Source of the DNA: Serratia liquefaciens
GTDB taxonomy: Bacteria; Pseudomonadota; Gammaproteobacteria; Enterobacterales; Enterobacteriaceae
Assembly: GCA_012719855.1 (NCBI GenBank)
Contig: JAAXZN010000055.1
Span: 1-64,000 of the forward strand
Direction of reading: 5' to 3'
Length of the DNA stretch: 64,000 nt
The notes beneath the pieces were generated by a model, which was given only the letters and a program-made list of their open reading frames with translations, was not told the origin of the DNA and made no database searches. The first letter of the stretch is position 1. The number at the start of each line of letters is the position of its first letter. Below, one piece after another: positions 37,975 through 47,536 of the stretch. The translations under genes and the position numbers were made by a program.

Positions 37975-38514
37975 TCAGTGCTGGGACAAAGCGCGGATAA
38001 ACCTCGCCGTCTGCTCAGGCGAGCGCAGTTGGATAAAACGGATATGTCGATACCGGGCATCGTTCATGTCCGCAAGGTAGCCGGCCCGGTTTTTACGGTA
38101 GGTTTTGATGGTCCATAAAACGATGGAATCACGGCTGAAAAAGGAACGGCGGAAGCTCTCGCGGTTACCGGTGCCGGGCCACAACTCGGTACCTTGCCAT
38201 GCACGTGTAGCGGCACGACGCACCGCCTGAAACAACGTACGACAGAAGCCGTAATCTACCCACACCACCCAATCAACGCTTTCCCATTTAATCGTTTTGG
38301 TTCGGCTGTAATTGCCGTCAAGCACCCAGCCGGACTCTGCCGCGGCCAGCGCCTGCGCGAGCTGCGCCAAAAACTCGTCATCGGGTGTCCCCTGCCATTG
38401 CGGGCGCCAAAACAGCTTGTCCAGCTCGATATGAGGCAGCGCAAACTTTGCCGCTAGCTGGCGCGCCACCGTACTTTTGCCACTGCCACTGGTTCCAACG
38501 ACGTTAATTTTCAT
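37975..38514 (-). CDS. P-loop kinase-like protein (adenylate-kinase/FlaR type)
   Basis: This is a 179-aa small P-loop protein. The Walker A sequence GTSGSGKST lies at residues 8-16, followed by ARQLAAKFALPHIELDKLFWRP, the pattern of the topology-modulation/FlaR-like or adenylate-kinase-related family. WVLDGNYSRT and VVWVDYGFCRT lie where the Walker B strand is expected. The substrate is unknown. It stands alone and is convergent with the YhcH-like gene. Confidence 0.75.
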   Translation of the reverse strand: MKINVVGTSGSGKSTVARQLAAKFALPHIELDKLFWRPQWQGTPDDEFLAQLAQALAAAESGWVLDGNYSRTKTIKWESVDWVVWVDYGFCRTLFQAVRRAATRAWQGTELWPGTGNRESFRRSFFSRDSIVLWTIKTYRKNRAGYLADMNDARYRHIRFIQLRSPEQTARFIRALSQH

Positions 38515-38908
38515 GGGAGCGAATTCTGAAATGGGGGAAAATAGCTTAGCGGGATGTTATTCGTCTATCAATATGAATTAGCAGGCAATTAATAAAATGA
38601 AATAGAAATGAATCAGAATGCGTAATCTTTATAAAAAATACAAATGAAAATGGTTATTAAACTCCTTTCTGAAATTATTACCACGCGGAACTACTTCCGC
38701 GAGAAGACGCCACTAAATACACTTACAATTCATAGATTTGAGAGAAAAATACATATATCACCATAACCCTACCCTTACAGGAGTTAATTTTCAATTCGTT
38801 ATAACCTATTTATCCGATAGCCATTTTCGGCCTGCAAAATGCTATATCGCTGCTATAATTACCCCCGTAACAAAAATAGGACAACGAACTAACGAGAGGA
38901 TATCTGAT
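38515..38908 (+). promoter_or_regulatory. dps promoter region
   Basis: This 394-base AT-rich gap contains an extended -10 element TGCTATAAT (38851-38859) with no consensus -35, as expected for an activator- or sigma-S-dependent dps promoter; the leader would be about 40 bases. CTAT-N7-ATAG at 38806-38820 fits the central half-sites of an OxyR motif centred about 50 bases upstream of the start. A 7-bp hairpin (38684-38701, CGCGGAA/TTCCGCG) of unknown role lies further upstream. AGAGGA is the ribosome site. Confidence 0.6.
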
Positions 38909-39412
38909 ATGAGTACCGCTAAACTGGTGAAAACGAAATCTTCTGAGCTGCTTTACACTCGTAATGACATGGACGAAAAAACCAAACTGGAAGCCATCAA
39001 GGCGTTGAACCATCAGGTTGTTCAATTTACCGACCTGTCGTTGATCACCAAGCAGGCACACTGGAACATGCGTGGCGCCAACTTCATTGCTGTGCATGAA
39101 ATGCTGGACGGGTTCCGCACCGCCATCATCGATCACCTGGACACTTTTGCCGAGCGCGTGGTGCAGTTGGGCGGCGTGGCATTGGGTACCGTGCAGGTCG
39201 TGAACGACAAGACTCCGCTGAAAAGCTATCCAACCAACATCCACAGCGTGCAGGAACACCTGAAAGCGCTGGCCGATCGCTACGGTGTGGCGGCGAACGA
39301 CATTCGCAAGGCCATCACAGAAGTCGCCGATGAAGATACCGCGGATATGTTCACCGCAGCTTCACGCGATCTGGACAAGTTCCTGTGGTTTATCGAGTCC
39401 AACATCGAATAA
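38909..39412 (+). CDS. dps: DNA-binding ferritin-like protein Dps
   Basis: Dps protects DNA in starvation and oxidative stress by binding DNA and oxidising iron with H2O2. It has 167 aa, as in E. coli. Ferroxidase residues are conserved: H51, H63, D67 and E82 ([20 protein letters not shown]). The Lys-rich N-terminus (K5, K8, K10) used for DNA binding is present. Twelve subunits form a cage. I start at the ATG with AGAGGA upstream; the open frame before it (to 38738) is promoter sequence. Confidence 0.97.
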   Translation: MSTAKLVKTKSSELLYTRNDMDEKTKLEAIKALNHQVVQFTDLSLITKQAHWNMRGANFIAVHEMLDGFRTAIIDHLDTFAERVVQLGGVALGTVQVVNDKTPLKSYPTNIHSVQEHLKALADRYGVAANDIRKAITEVADEDTADMFTAASRDLDKFLWFIESNIE

Positions 39413-39456
39413 ATCTGCGCGACAGACAATCAAAGCGTTCCGCATTGCGGGATTGA

Positions 39457-39489
39457 ACAGGCTGCGGGCTTTGCCCCAGCCTGTTTTTC
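39457..39489 (+). terminator. intrinsic terminator of dps
   Basis: An ACAGGCTG...CAGCCTGT stem with an inner GGGC/GCCC pair and one bulged base is followed by TTTTCTTTT. Confidence 0.88.
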
Positions 39490-39571
39490 TTTTGCGACGC
39501 TTGAATTGCTCAAAAAACAGCCCATAGTAGATAAAACGAACTGACGAAGGCCCAACACAAGCGAGGTGATC

Positions 39572-39838
39572 ATGGCAAGCGGATGGGCGGCAGACGGTGC
39601 CGTGCAAGATCAAATTGACTCCACCGTCGACGATGCCGTACAGCGCGCAAGACAGGCGCTGGGTCAAGGGGAGAGTGAGCATTACTGCCAGGAATGCGGG
39701 GAAGAAATCCCGTTGGCGCGGCGGCAGGCGCTGAAAGGCGTGCGTTATTGCCTGGCCTGCCAAACCGAGCTGGATAAAAAGCGGGCGGCGAGCAGTTTGT
39801 ATAACCGTCGCGGCAGTAAAGACAGCCAGCTACGTTGA
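39572..39838 (+). CDS. ybiI: DksA/TraR-type zinc-finger protein YbiI
   Basis: This is an 88-aa protein, the same length as E. coli YbiI. The C4 zinc finger is CQEC...CLAC (HYCQECGEEIPLARRQALKG, then VRYCLACQ), typical of the DksA/TraR C-terminal domain. There is no long coiled coil, so a full DksA role at RNA polymerase is doubtful; the function is not established. The ATG at 39572 follows GAGGTGATC. Confidence 0.9.
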   Translation: MASGWAADGAVQDQIDSTVDDAVQRARQALGQGESEHYCQECGEEIPLARRQALKGVRYCLACQTELDKKRAASSLYNRRGSKDSQLR

Positions 39839-40002
39839 GCTTATCAACGCAAAATATCCCTTCCTGACCTCTCTGACAGAACACTCCTGCACCAAATGCA
39901 ACAACCTTGCGGCATAAAAGTTAGAGTTAGTTATCAATATTGAAGCGAAACCGTTAACTATCGGTTGTTTCAGCCCCATTATTTGGTTAATGATAGACCC
40001 GT

Positions 40003-40050
40003 GCACCAACAGGACGCCAAAAGCACCATTTTGGGGCCTCAATTTGGTGC
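40003..40050. promoter_or_regulatory. tandem NtrC (NRI) binding sites
   Basis: There are three matches to GCAC-N7-GTGC. GCACCAACAGGACGC is at 40003-40017, GCACCATTTTGGGGC at 40023-40037, and GCCT-N7-GTGC at 40036-40050. The last two are centred about 120 and 107 bases before the expected transcription start, like the NtrC sites of E. coli glnHp2. Confidence 0.75.
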
Positions 40051-40122
40051 ATAAAAATAATAATTCGACCTTCAGACTCAACATCACACCACAACTCTTT
40101 GTTTTTATAGTAGTTGAAAACA

Positions 40123-40138
40123 TGGCACGATTTTTTCA
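40123..40138 (+). promoter_or_regulatory. sigma-54 promoter of glnHPQ
   Basis: TGGCACGATTTTTTCA has a perfect -24 block (TGGCACG) and a -12 block reading TTTCA instead of TTGCA, so the usual GC is TC. From memory E. coli glnHp2 carries a similar deviation. The expected start is near 40150. Confidence 0.75.
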
Positions 40139-40197
40139 TGGCACCAACTGCAATATAAAAAATGGGTAATCCGCAACCTGTACAGGAAATTCCTCTC

Positions 40198-40941
40198 ATG
40201 AAGTCAATTTTTAAAGTCTCCCTGGCCGCACTTTCGCTGGCCTTTGCCGTAAGCTCCCACGCAGCAGACAAACTGGTCGTCGCTACCGATACCGCATTCG
40301 TTCCTTTTGAATTCAAACAAGGCGATAAATACGTTGGTTTCGATATCGACCTGTGGGCCGCTATCGCCAAAGAACTGAAACTGGATTACACCCTGAAGCC
40401 GATGGATTTCAGCGGCATCATCCCGGCACTGCAAACCAAAAATATCGATCTGGCGCTGGCCGGCATCACCATTACCGAAGAACGTAAAAAAGCCATCGAA
40501 TTCTCTGACGGCTACTACAAAAGCGGCCTGCTGGTGATGGTTAACGCCAACGACGACAGCATCAAGGGCATTGACGATCTGAACGGCAAAGTGGTGGCGG
40601 TGAAGAGTGGCACCGGCTCCGTGGATTACGCCAAGCAGCACATCAAAACCAAAGACCTGCGTCAGTTCCCGAACATCGACAACGCCTATATGGAACTGGG
40701 CACCAAGCGCGCTGACGCGGTGCTGCACGACACGCCAAACATTCTGTACTTCATTAAAACCGCCGGCGCCGGCAAGTTCAAAACCGTTGGCGATTCGCTG
40801 GAAGCACAGCAATACGGCATCGCCTTCCCTAAAGGCAGTGACGAACTGCGCGTGAAGGTGAATGGCGCGCTGAAAACGCTGCGCGACAACGGCACCTACA
40901 ACGAAATCTACAAAAAATGGTTCGGTACCGAACCTAAATAA
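40198..40941 (+). CDS. glnH: glutamine ABC transporter, periplasmic binding protein
   Basis: GlnH binds L-glutamine in the periplasm and delivers it to GlnPQ. It has 247 aa with a signal peptide at 1-22 ([10 protein letters not shown]). Type-3 solute-binding signatures are seen: [40 protein letters not shown] and [11 protein letters not shown]. It is the first gene of glnHPQ, downstream of NtrC/sigma-54 elements, so it is expected to be induced by nitrogen limitation. An intercistronic hairpin follows, which may keep GlnH levels above those of GlnP and GlnQ. Confidence 0.96.
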   Translation: MKSIFKVSLAALSLAFAVSSHAADKLVVATDTAFVPFEFKQGDKYVGFDIDLWAAIAKELKLDYTLKPMDFSGIIPALQTKNIDLALAGITITEERKKAIEFSDGYYKSGLLVMVNANDDSIKGIDDLNGKVVAVKSGTGSVDYAKQHIKTKDLRQFPNIDNAYMELGTKRADAVLHDTPNILYFIKTAGAGKFKTVGDSLEAQQYGIAFPKGSDELRVKVNGALKTLRDNGTYNEIYKKWFGTEPK

Positions 40942-40970
40942 CGGATGCAATCAGTCACTGATTCACTTAA

Positions 40971-41005
40971 GCACAGGGGTGGTGTCTTAGCCCCTGCGCT
41001 TTGTT
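40971..41005 (+). terminator. glnH-glnP intercistronic hairpin
   Basis: GCACAGGGG (40971-40979) pairs with CCCCTGCGC (40991-40999), eight of nine bases, followed by TTTGTTGT. It is probably a partial terminator or RNA-stabilising structure within the operon. Confidence 0.55.
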
Positions 41006-41046
41006 GTATCTGATTCCCACGTTTGGGATCACCGGGAGAAAACACC

Positions 41047-41706
41047 ATGCAGTTCGACTGGAGCGCCATCTGGCCCGCCATCCCTATCCTGTTAGAAGGC
41101 GCCAAAATGACCCTGTGGATTTCGGTCCTCGGTCTGATTGGCGGCCTGATCATCGGCCTCGTAGCCGGTTTTGCCCGTACCTACGGCGGTTGGATTGCCA
41201 ACCATGTCGCCCTGGTATTCATCGAAGTTATCCGCGGCACGCCTATCGTGGTGCAGGTGATGTTTATCTACTTCGCCCTGCCGATGGCGTTCAGCGATTT
41301 GCGCATCGACCCCTTTAGCGCGGCGGTGGTCACCATTATGATCAACTCCGGCGCCTACATTGCGGAAATCACTCGCGGTGCCGTGCTGTCAATCCACAGC
41401 GGCTTCCGTGAAGCAGGCCTGGCGTTGGGTCTGTCGCGCCGCGAGACCATCCGTTATGTCATCATGCCGCTGGCGCTGCGCCGTATGCTGCCGCCGCTGG
41501 GTAACCAGTGGATCATCAGCATTAAAGACACCTCGCTGTTTATCGTGATCGGGGTGGCGGAACTGACCCGTCAGGGCCAGGAAATTATTGCTGGCAACTT
41601 CCGCGCGCTGGAAATCTGGAGCGCCGTGGCGGTTATTTATCTGATTATTACCCTGGTGCTGAGCTTCGTGCTGCGTCGTCTGGAAAGAAGGATGAAAATC
41701 CTGTGA
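41047..41706 (+). CDS. glnP: glutamine ABC transporter permease
   Basis: GlnP is the 219-aa inner-membrane permease of the glutamine importer (E. coli length 219), of the HisMQ family with about five helices. The EAA-loop motif is [20 protein letters not shown]. The ATG at 41047 follows GGGAGAA. Its stop overlaps the glnQ GTG start by 4 bases. Confidence 0.96.
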   Translation: MQFDWSAIWPAIPILLEGAKMTLWISVLGLIGGLIIGLVAGFARTYGGWIANHVALVFIEVIRGTPIVVQVMFIYFALPMAFSDLRIDPFSAAVVTIMINSGAYIAEITRGAVLSIHSGFREAGLALGLSRRETIRYVIMPLALRRMLPPLGNQWIISIKDTSLFIVIGVAELTRQGQEIIAGNFRALEIWSAVAVIYLIITLVLSFVLRRLERRMKIL

Positions 41707-42425
41707 TTGAATTTAAAAACGTCTCCAAGCATTTTGGGCAAACCCAGGTGCTGCACAATATCGACCTGAAAATTAATCAGGGTGAAGTGGTGGTGATTAT
41801 CGGGCCGTCCGGCTCCGGCAAATCCACGCTGCTGCGCTGCATCAACAAGCTGGAAGAGATCACCAGCGGCGATCTGATCGTCGATGGTCTGAAAGCCAAC
41901 GATCCCAAAGTTGACGATCGCCTGATCCGTCAGGAAGCCGGCATGGTATTCCAGCAGTTTTACCTGTTCCCACACCTGACCGCTTTGGAAAACGTCGCCT
42001 TTGGCCCCATTCGCGTTCGCGGTTTGAAAAAGTCGGATGCGGAAAAACTGGCGCGTGAACTGCTGGCCAAAGTCGGCCTGGCGGAACGTGCCCATCACTA
42101 CCCCTCCGAACTTTCCGGCGGTCAACAGCAGCGCGTGGCCATCGCCCGTGCTCTGGCAGTCAAACCGAAAATGATGCTGTTTGACGAACCGACCTCCGCA
42201 CTTGACCCGGAACTGCGTCATGAAGTGCTGAAGGTTATGCAGGATCTGGCAGAAGAAGGCATGACCATGGTCATCGTTACCCACGAAGTCGGCTTTGCCG
42301 AAAAAGTGGCTTCGCGGCTGATCTTTATTGATAAGGGCCGGATTGCAGAAGACGGCAACCCGCATGACCTGATCAATCACCCGCCAAGCCCGCGCTTGCA
42401 GGAGTTCTTGCAGCACGTATCCTGA
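41703..42425 (+). CDS. glnQ: glutamine ABC transporter ATP-binding protein
   Basis: GlnQ is the 240-aa ATPase of the glutamine importer. Walker A is GPSGSGKST, the Q-loop lies in [13 protein letters not shown], the signature is [15 protein letters not shown], Walker B is [13 protein letters not shown], and the H-loop is VIVTHEVG. It starts with GTG overlapping glnP. A strong terminator follows. Confidence 0.97.
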   Translation: MIEFKNVSKHFGQTQVLHNIDLKINQGEVVVIIGPSGSGKSTLLRCINKLEEITSGDLIVDGLKANDPKVDDRLIRQEAGMVFQQFYLFPHLTALENVAFGPIRVRGLKKSDAEKLARELLAKVGLAERAHHYPSELSGGQQQRVAIARALAVKPKMMLFDEPTSALDPELRHEVLKVMQDLAEEGMTMVIVTHEVGFAEKVASRLIFIDKGRIAEDGNPHDLINHPPSPRLQEFLQHVS

Positions 42426-42438
42426 TTTACCCTGCTCA

Positions 42439-42470
42439 ACGGCGGACCTGTTTCAGGTCCGCCGTTTCTA
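42439..42470 (+). terminator. intrinsic terminator of glnHPQ
   Basis: ACGGCGGACCTG (42439-42450) pairs perfectly with CAGGTCCGCCGT (42454-42465) over a TTT loop, followed by TTCTATTT. Confidence 0.9.
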
Positions 42471-42579
42471 TTTAGCACGCGTTATCACTCCCTGCCCCTC
42501 TTCATTTCCTACTATATTCTTTGTTTTTCTTAACATTTGTATTTAATCCGCCGATTTACAGAGCCCCAAGAGAGGATAC

Positions 42580-44802
42580 ATGCCCGCCACCGCAGACTCC
42601 CGATTCGGTTCTCATCTGCGAGAACAGCTGTTCCCCCTGTTGCTGCTGCTGATAACCTGCGCCCTTTCCCTGCAGGCTGCGGCGCAGCCCGCACAGAATA
42701 CCGATGCCAGTGCCCAAACAGAGCAGCAAAAAGCCTCTTACGCCGCGCTCGCAGACATTCTGCAAGACGACAAAGCCCGTGCCGGGCTGATTAGCCACCT
42801 CAGGCAGGCCGCTGGCGAATCTTCCACTGCGCAGCAGCCCAAAACCGAGACGCCTAAGCCATCCGACTCGCTGAGTGACAACCTGACCAGCCTGGCTCAG
42901 GACAGCCTTAGCACCCTCGACAAGAAATTAAACTCGAGGCAAAAGCTGATCGACTCTGGGCCCAAACGCACTTTCCATCCGGACGTTTTCTTTCGGGCTT
43001 TGGGCTATTTTCTGCTGACGGTTGCGCTGACCTTCGCCCTCTTCCATCTGATCCGCCGGATAATCCGCCCGCTATACAAACGCATCGGCAACTGGGGGCA
43101 CAACGCCAAACTGCAGCATGATTCGTGGTACAAACTGCCAACGGCGATCCTCGGCGCCTTCGCTATAGATTTGCTGGTGTTGTTGCTGGCGCTGACTGCC
43201 GGCAACCTGTTTGCCCGCCATGTTCACGCCGACAACGCCACCATATTGCGGCTGCAAACCCTGTTTCTTAGCGCCTTCGCGGTGATCGAATTCTTCAAGG
43301 CGGTGCTGCGGCTGATTTTTGCACCGAATTTCGATTACCTGCGTCCTTTTGCGTTCTCCGATGCCGTCGCCCATTACTGGAATACGCGCCTTGCCTGGCT
43401 AAGTGGCCTGATCGGCTACGGCCTGATGGTGGTGGTGCCGGTAGTGGCGACACAGATCAGTTACCCCGCAGCCGCCGCAGCCAATCTGGTCATCATGCTG
43501 GCACTGACGTTATACGCACTGGCGTTGATCCTGCGTAACCGTAAGCCGATACAACTCCAGATTAACCTGCTGGCCGAACGATCGATGGCGTTCTTCAGCA
43601 TCATTCTGCGCGGTTTGGGCCATGTCTGGCACCTGCTGGCGATCGCTTATTTCCTGGTGCTGTTTGCGCTGTCGCAGTTTGATATTGGCAACAGCCTGAA
43701 CTTTATGATGACCGCAACGGTGAAAAGCCTGGTGGTTATCGGCGTCGGGGCTTTGATCTCCGGCCAACTGACCCGCTGGATTTTCCGCCGGATTTCGCTG
43801 CCGGATGATGTCAACCGGCGCTATCCGATGCTGGAACGGCGTATTAATTCCTATATTCCCAATGGGTTGAAAATATTGCGGGTGATGGTGGTACTGACGG
43901 TCACGCTACTGCTGTTTGACGCCTGGCATCTGATCAACCTTTACCAGTGGGCAAGCAGCGAAAACGGGGAAAAAATCGTCGGCGGACTGGTACATATCCT
44001 GCTGATTCTGGTGATTGCGGTTATCAGCTGGACCCTGATGGCCAGCGTTATCGAGCATCGACTGGCGCTGGAGTTGAGCAACGGCATCCGTCCCAGCGCG
44101 CGCGAACGCACGCTGCTGACGCTGTTTCGTAACGTGCTGGCCATCGTTATCAGCACCATTACCATTATGATTGTGCTGTCGCAGGTGGGGATTAACATTG
44201 CGCCGCTGCTGGCCGGGGCCGGAGCGCTGGGATTGGCCATCAGTTTTGGCGCGCAAACGCTGGTCAAGGACGTGATCACCGGCGTATTCATCCAGTTTGA
44301 GAACGGCATGAATACCGGCGAGTACGTAACGGTTAGCGGCATTACCGGTACGGTAGAGCGCATGACCATCCGTTCAATCGGCCTGCGGGACGATTACGGC
44401 GTGTATCATATCGTCCCCTTTTCTTCGATCACGACGCTGGCAAACTACGCCCGTGAATTTGGCGTCTACCGCGCCAACTACAGCGTCAGCCGTGACGAAG
44501 ATATCGATCATGTTCATGAGGTGTTGCATCAGGCCGTCGCCGCATTGAAACAAGACGAGCAGGTGAAGCATTTTCTGGTGGGTGAGCCGGTGTTCAACGG
44601 CGTAGTGGCGCTGGGCGATCGCTCCTTCACCACCCGGGTGACCGTGCGCACTCAGGCGTTAAAGCAGTGGGTGGTGCAATATGCCCTCGACCGCCTGGTC
44701 AAAATACATTTTGACCAGGCCGGTATCGCCATGCCGCAGCAGGCCATTCAACTTTCTTACGCTCCGGATTCGCAACAGTCGGCAACAAAACAAGTTGAGT
44801 GA
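42580..44802 (+). CDS. ybiO: moderate-conductance mechanosensitive channel YbiO
   Basis: YbiO is a 740-aa MscS-family channel (E. coli YbiO 741). A signal-like N-terminus (about 1-36) is followed by a periplasmic region, many transmembrane helices and the conserved MscS pore/beta domain (about 500-640). The pore helix segment is LLAGAGALGLAISFGAQTLVKD, and the beta domain includes GEYVTVSGITGTVERMTIRS. It relieves turgor under hypo-osmotic shock. It follows glnQ as in E. coli but is separated from it by a terminator. AGAGGA precedes the ATG. Confidence 0.93.
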   Translation: MPATADSRFGSHLREQLFPLLLLLITCALSLQAAAQPAQNTDASAQTEQQKASYAALADILQDDKARAGLISHLRQAAGESSTAQQPKTETPKPSDSLSDNLTSLAQDSLSTLDKKLNSRQKLIDSGPKRTFHPDVFFRALGYFLLTVALTFALFHLIRRIIRPLYKRIGNWGHNAKLQHDSWYKLPTAILGAFAIDLLVLLLALTAGNLFARHVHADNATILRLQTLFLSAFAVIEFFKAVLRLIFAPNFDYLRPFAFSDAVAHYWNTRLAWLSGLIGYGLMVVVPVVATQISYPAAAAANLVIMLALTLYALALILRNRKPIQLQINLLAERSMAFFSIILRGLGHVWHLLAIAYFLVLFALSQFDIGNSLNFMMTATVKSLVVIGVGALISGQLTRWIFRRISLPDDVNRRYPMLERRINSYIPNGLKILRVMVVLTVTLLLFDAWHLINLYQWASSENGEKIVGGLVHILLILVIAVISWTLMASVIEHRLALELSNGIRPSARERTLLTLFRNVLAIVISTITIMIVLSQVGINIAPLLAGAGALGLAISFGAQTLVKDVITGVFIQFENGMNTGEYVTVSGITGTVERMTIRSIGLRDDYGVYHIVPFSSITTLANYAREFGVYRANYSVSRDEDIDHVHEVLHQAVAALKQDEQVKHFLVGEPVFNGVVALGDRSFTTRVTVRTQALKQWVVQYALDRLVKIHFDQAGIAMPQQAIQLSYAPDSQQSATKQVE

Positions 44803-44803
44803 A

Positions 44804-44834
44804 AAAAGACGCTAGCCCCGACGGGGTTAGCGTC
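44804..44834. terminator. terminator shared by ybiO and the chemoreceptor gene
   Basis: GACGCTAGCCCC (44808-44819) pairs with GGGGTTAGCGTC (44823-44834). On the minus strand TTTTTTC follows, so it is an excellent terminator for the leftward chemoreceptor gene. On the plus strand the tail is weaker (ATCAATTT). Confidence 0.85.
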
Positions 44835-44841
44835 ATCAATT

Positions 44842-46146
44842 TCAGTGCAATGACTCCCCCTGCTGCACCGTGGTAAACGTCTGCATCAATTTCACCACAT
44901 CCTGCATACCAACGTTCACCCGATTAATCACTTCACCGGCATCGTGCGTCAACGCTACGCCACCGCCAGCCTGTTCAACACAGACGGCCATCCCGGCGAT
45001 GGCCGCCGCTACCCCCTGTTGAATGGCTTGGGTGATACGTTCAATCTCGGTCGCCGCCTGACGAGACTGCTCCGCCAGGGTTCGCACTTCATTGGCGACA
45101 ACGGCAAATCCTCTCCCGTGCTCGCCCGCATGTGCAGCCTCAATCGAAGCGTTAATCGCCAACAGGTTGGTTTGAGAGGCGATTTTGCGGATGGCCTCCA
45201 CCATGGTACCTATCTGCTGTGAACCAATGCCCAGTTCACTTACCACCGCGGAAGTATCGCGCGCAGCTGCTTCAACCTGTTGCATGCCCGCCACGGCCTG
45301 CTGAACGATCACCGCTCCCTGCGCCGCAGTTCTGTCGGTATCCAACGATAGATGGTGCGCATTACGTACCATTTCTTCTTCGTGCTGCTGCTGGATCATC
45401 TGTTGGGTGATGTCCTGAGCGATTTTCACCACCTTCACCACTTGTCCGTCATCGTCGATGATCGGATTGTAGCTGGCCTCCAGCCATACTCGCTCTCCGC
45501 GTCGGTTCACTCGTTCAAAACGCCCGGTTATAAACTCGCCCCGAGCGAGACGCCGCCAGTGCTGGCGGTAATCGTCAGAGCGGGCAAACTCGGGGGGGCA
45601 GAGCACCGCATGCGCTTGCCCACGCGCCTCCTCGATTCGGTGTCCCATCAATTTCAGCATATTGTCGTTGGCGGCAAGGATCTTGCCCTGCGCGTCAAAG
45701 GTGATCATTGCCATCGAACGGTTTAGCGCCGACAGCAGGCTCCGATGCTCCTGTGCCTGGGTGATGCGCTCCGTCACAACGCTGGCGATCTTGACGATCT
45801 CCACCACCCGCCCCTGTTTATTCATGACAGGGGTATAGGTGCCCTGCAGCCACACGGCCTCTCCGTCTTTGCGAATGCGTTTTATATTATCGGTAATGGG
45901 TTGGCCATTATTTAACATATCCCAGTGTTTGCGGTATGCCGGGCTGGCGACATATTCCGGGGAACAAAAGAGGCGGTGATGCTGGCCGATAACTTCCTGT
46001 CGTTGAAATCCCATCGTTTTTAGAAATAAATCGTTAGCGCGCAGCACGGTACCATCGGGTTTAAATACGATCATGGCAACGGCATTTTCTATCGCGCTCA
46101 ACTCAGCGCGGCTGTGGGTGTTTAACTGACTGAATCGTAACAGCAT
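44842..46146 (-). CDS. soluble two-PAS methyl-accepting chemotaxis protein (BdlA/Aer-like)
   Basis: This 434-aa cytoplasmic receptor has no membrane helix. PAS domain 1 spans about 15-125 and PAS domain 2 about 135-250. Each has the same closing pattern ([20 protein letters not shown] and [20 protein letters not shown]), pointing to internal duplication. The C-terminal signalling hairpin contains [20 protein letters not shown] and [19 protein letters not shown]. The order PAS-PAS-MCP, size and lack of HAMP match Pseudomonas BdlA, which controls biofilm dispersal. The ligand or cofactor (haem or FAD) is unknown. It stands alone between two terminator structures. Confidence 0.85.
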   Translation of the reverse strand: MLLRFSQLNTHSRAELSAIENAVAMIVFKPDGTVLRANDLFLKTMGFQRQEVIGQHHRLFCSPEYVASPAYRKHWDMLNNGQPITDNIKRIRKDGEAVWLQGTYTPVMNKQGRVVEIVKIASVVTERITQAQEHRSLLSALNRSMAMITFDAQGKILAANDNMLKLMGHRIEEARGQAHAVLCPPEFARSDDYRQHWRRLARGEFITGRFERVNRRGERVWLEASYNPIIDDDGQVVKVVKIAQDITQQMIQQQHEEEMVRNAHHLSLDTDRTAAQGAVIVQQAVAGMQQVEAAARDTSAVVSELGIGSQQIGTMVEAIRKIASQTNLLAINASIEAAHAGEHGRGFAVVANEVRTLAEQSRQAATEIERITQAIQQGVAAAIAGMAVCVEQAGGGVALTHDAGEVINRVNVGMQDVVKLMQTFTTVQQGESLH

Positions 46147-46451
46147 AGGGGTAAAATCCTTCTGGCAGATGATTTAGCAGACAAGTGCTTTTCATTTTAT
46201 TTTTTCTGCACGCAGCGCCCACACGCAGACGTGCATCACCCAGAGAAACAGGCAGGCCTTATTCTCCTGGCAGGTAAAACTCACCGGATTAAAATATCAA
46301 TTAAGTAAGGTAACTATTGTGTTTTGAATAAATAACTTATTTAAGATTTTTAGTATTGGAAGACGTATTGAGAATAACGCAACATGCAGAAATTGAAAGG
46401 GAAACGCGAAGATTTATGGGTGCCGGCTAAATAACCGGCACCCAGGGGGAA
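46147..46451. other. intergenic region between the chemoreceptor gene and rlmF
   Basis: This 305-base gap carries the chemoreceptor promoter (on the minus strand, from an AT-rich segment at 46290-46370). It also carries a strong hairpin GGGTGCCGG/CCGGCACCC at 46418-46443, just beyond the rlmF stop. The hairpin lacks a T-run, so termination of rlmF there is only plausible. No open frame is supported. Confidence 0.5.
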
Positions 46452-47462
46452 TTAACGCCAGCGTTCTGCCGCCCAGGCAGCCTGCTGTTCCGCGTCGTGG
46501 AAGGTCCAGGCTACAAAACGGCTGATCTTTTGCCCCTGCGCCATCTCAATGGTGCGCACTTCGGCAGCCCCCGCCAGCTTCAACGCGTGGTAAATCGACG
46601 GCAAAGTGGTGTTCTTGGAGATAAGCGAGGTGAACCACAGGCAGTTTTGCGCCTTACTCACGCTTTCCTCTACCATTTTACGCACGAAGGCTTCTTCACC
46701 GCCCTCACACCACAGCTCGTTATTTTTGCCGCCAAAGTTCTGTACTGGCTTATCCGCCACCTCACCCTTGCCCAGCTTATGCAGTTTGCGGCGAGTACTG
46801 GCCTGTGATTCCTGCTCGGAACCGTGGAACGGTGGGTTACACAACGTGGCATCGAACTTCTCCGCCACGCCAATGATGCCGTTAAAGATAAACTCAGGCT
46901 GTTTTTGCAGACGTAACCGCACGCTGTTTCTCAGCGTCGGGTTCATCTCGACAATCATTTTGGCCGAATTGAGCGACACCGGGTCGATCTCCGAACCGGT
47001 AAAGCGCCAGCCGTATTCACGCAGGCCGACGATCGGATAAATGCAGTTGGCGCCAATGCCCACGTCGAGGATTGCCACGCCTTTGCCCCGGGGGATCTCG
47101 CCGCCGTTGCTGGTCGCCAACAAGTCGGCCAGGTGATGCAAATAGTCGGCGCGCCCTGGGATCGGCGGGCACAGGTAGTCGGCGGGAATATCCCAATGTT
47201 CGATACCATAAAAATGTTGCAGCAACGCACGGTTGAGCATTTTAACCGCCGCCGGATCGGCAAAATCTACCGAAATATCGCCCCAGGCATTCGGCTTGAC
47301 GAACGGCTCCAGCGCAGGGCAACTGGCGATCAGCGCCGGGAAATCATAGCGTGAGCGATGACGGTTACGCGGGTGCAGGCCGCTTTTCTGCTGCGGGAAG
47401 GTTTTCTTTTTTTCCACCGTGACGGGCTCTCTTAAAGGTATTTCTGGCGCGTAAGATACCAT
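46452..47462 (-). CDS. rlmF: 23S rRNA (adenine1618-N6)-methyltransferase
   Basis: RlmF (YbiN) methylates A1618 of 23S rRNA. The AdoMet site is ILDVGIGANCIYPIVG, the N6-adenine methyltransferase motif NPPFHG is present, and LWCEGGEEAFVRKMVEES is conserved. At 336 aa it is longer than E. coli (308) because of a 25-30 residue lysine-containing N-terminus before GLHPRNRH. The ATG at 47462 lacks a good ribosome site, so a GTG at VEKKKTF (47414) may be the real start. It lies near ybiO and an mcbA-like gene, as in E. coli. Confidence 0.92.
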   Translation of the reverse strand: MVSYAPEIPLREPVTVEKKKTFPQQKSGLHPRNRHRSRYDFPALIASCPALEPFVKPNAWGDISVDFADPAAVKMLNRALLQHFYGIEHWDIPADYLCPPIPGRADYLHHLADLLATSNGGEIPRGKGVAILDVGIGANCIYPIVGLREYGWRFTGSEIDPVSLNSAKMIVEMNPTLRNSVRLRLQKQPEFIFNGIIGVAEKFDATLCNPPFHGSEQESQASTRRKLHKLGKGEVADKPVQNFGGKNNELWCEGGEEAFVRKMVEESVSKAQNCLWFTSLISKNTTLPSIYHALKLAGAAEVRTIEMAQGQKISRFVAWTFHDAEQQAAWAAERWR

Positions 47463-47536
47463 AAAGCAGCGGCAAACTTGCAGCCGACGGGAAACCCGTC
47501 AGAATAAAAGTTCTGTTTAGCCACCCCAGGTCACTT

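Larger units (their letters stand above)
39839..40197 (+). promoter_or_regulatory. glnH promoter and upstream region
   Basis: This 359-base gap carries the nitrogen-controlled promoter of glnHPQ: a set of NtrC half-sites at 40003-40050 and a sigma-54-type promoter at 40123-40138 (both listed). The first 150 bases show nothing recognisable. The GlnH ATG at 40198 is preceded by CAGGAA. Confidence 0.7.

Noticed and set aside
38738-38908. 57-residue extension of Dps
   Set aside because: It crosses the promoter -10 element and has no Dps similarity; the ATG at 38909 has a good ribosome site and gives the E. coli length.
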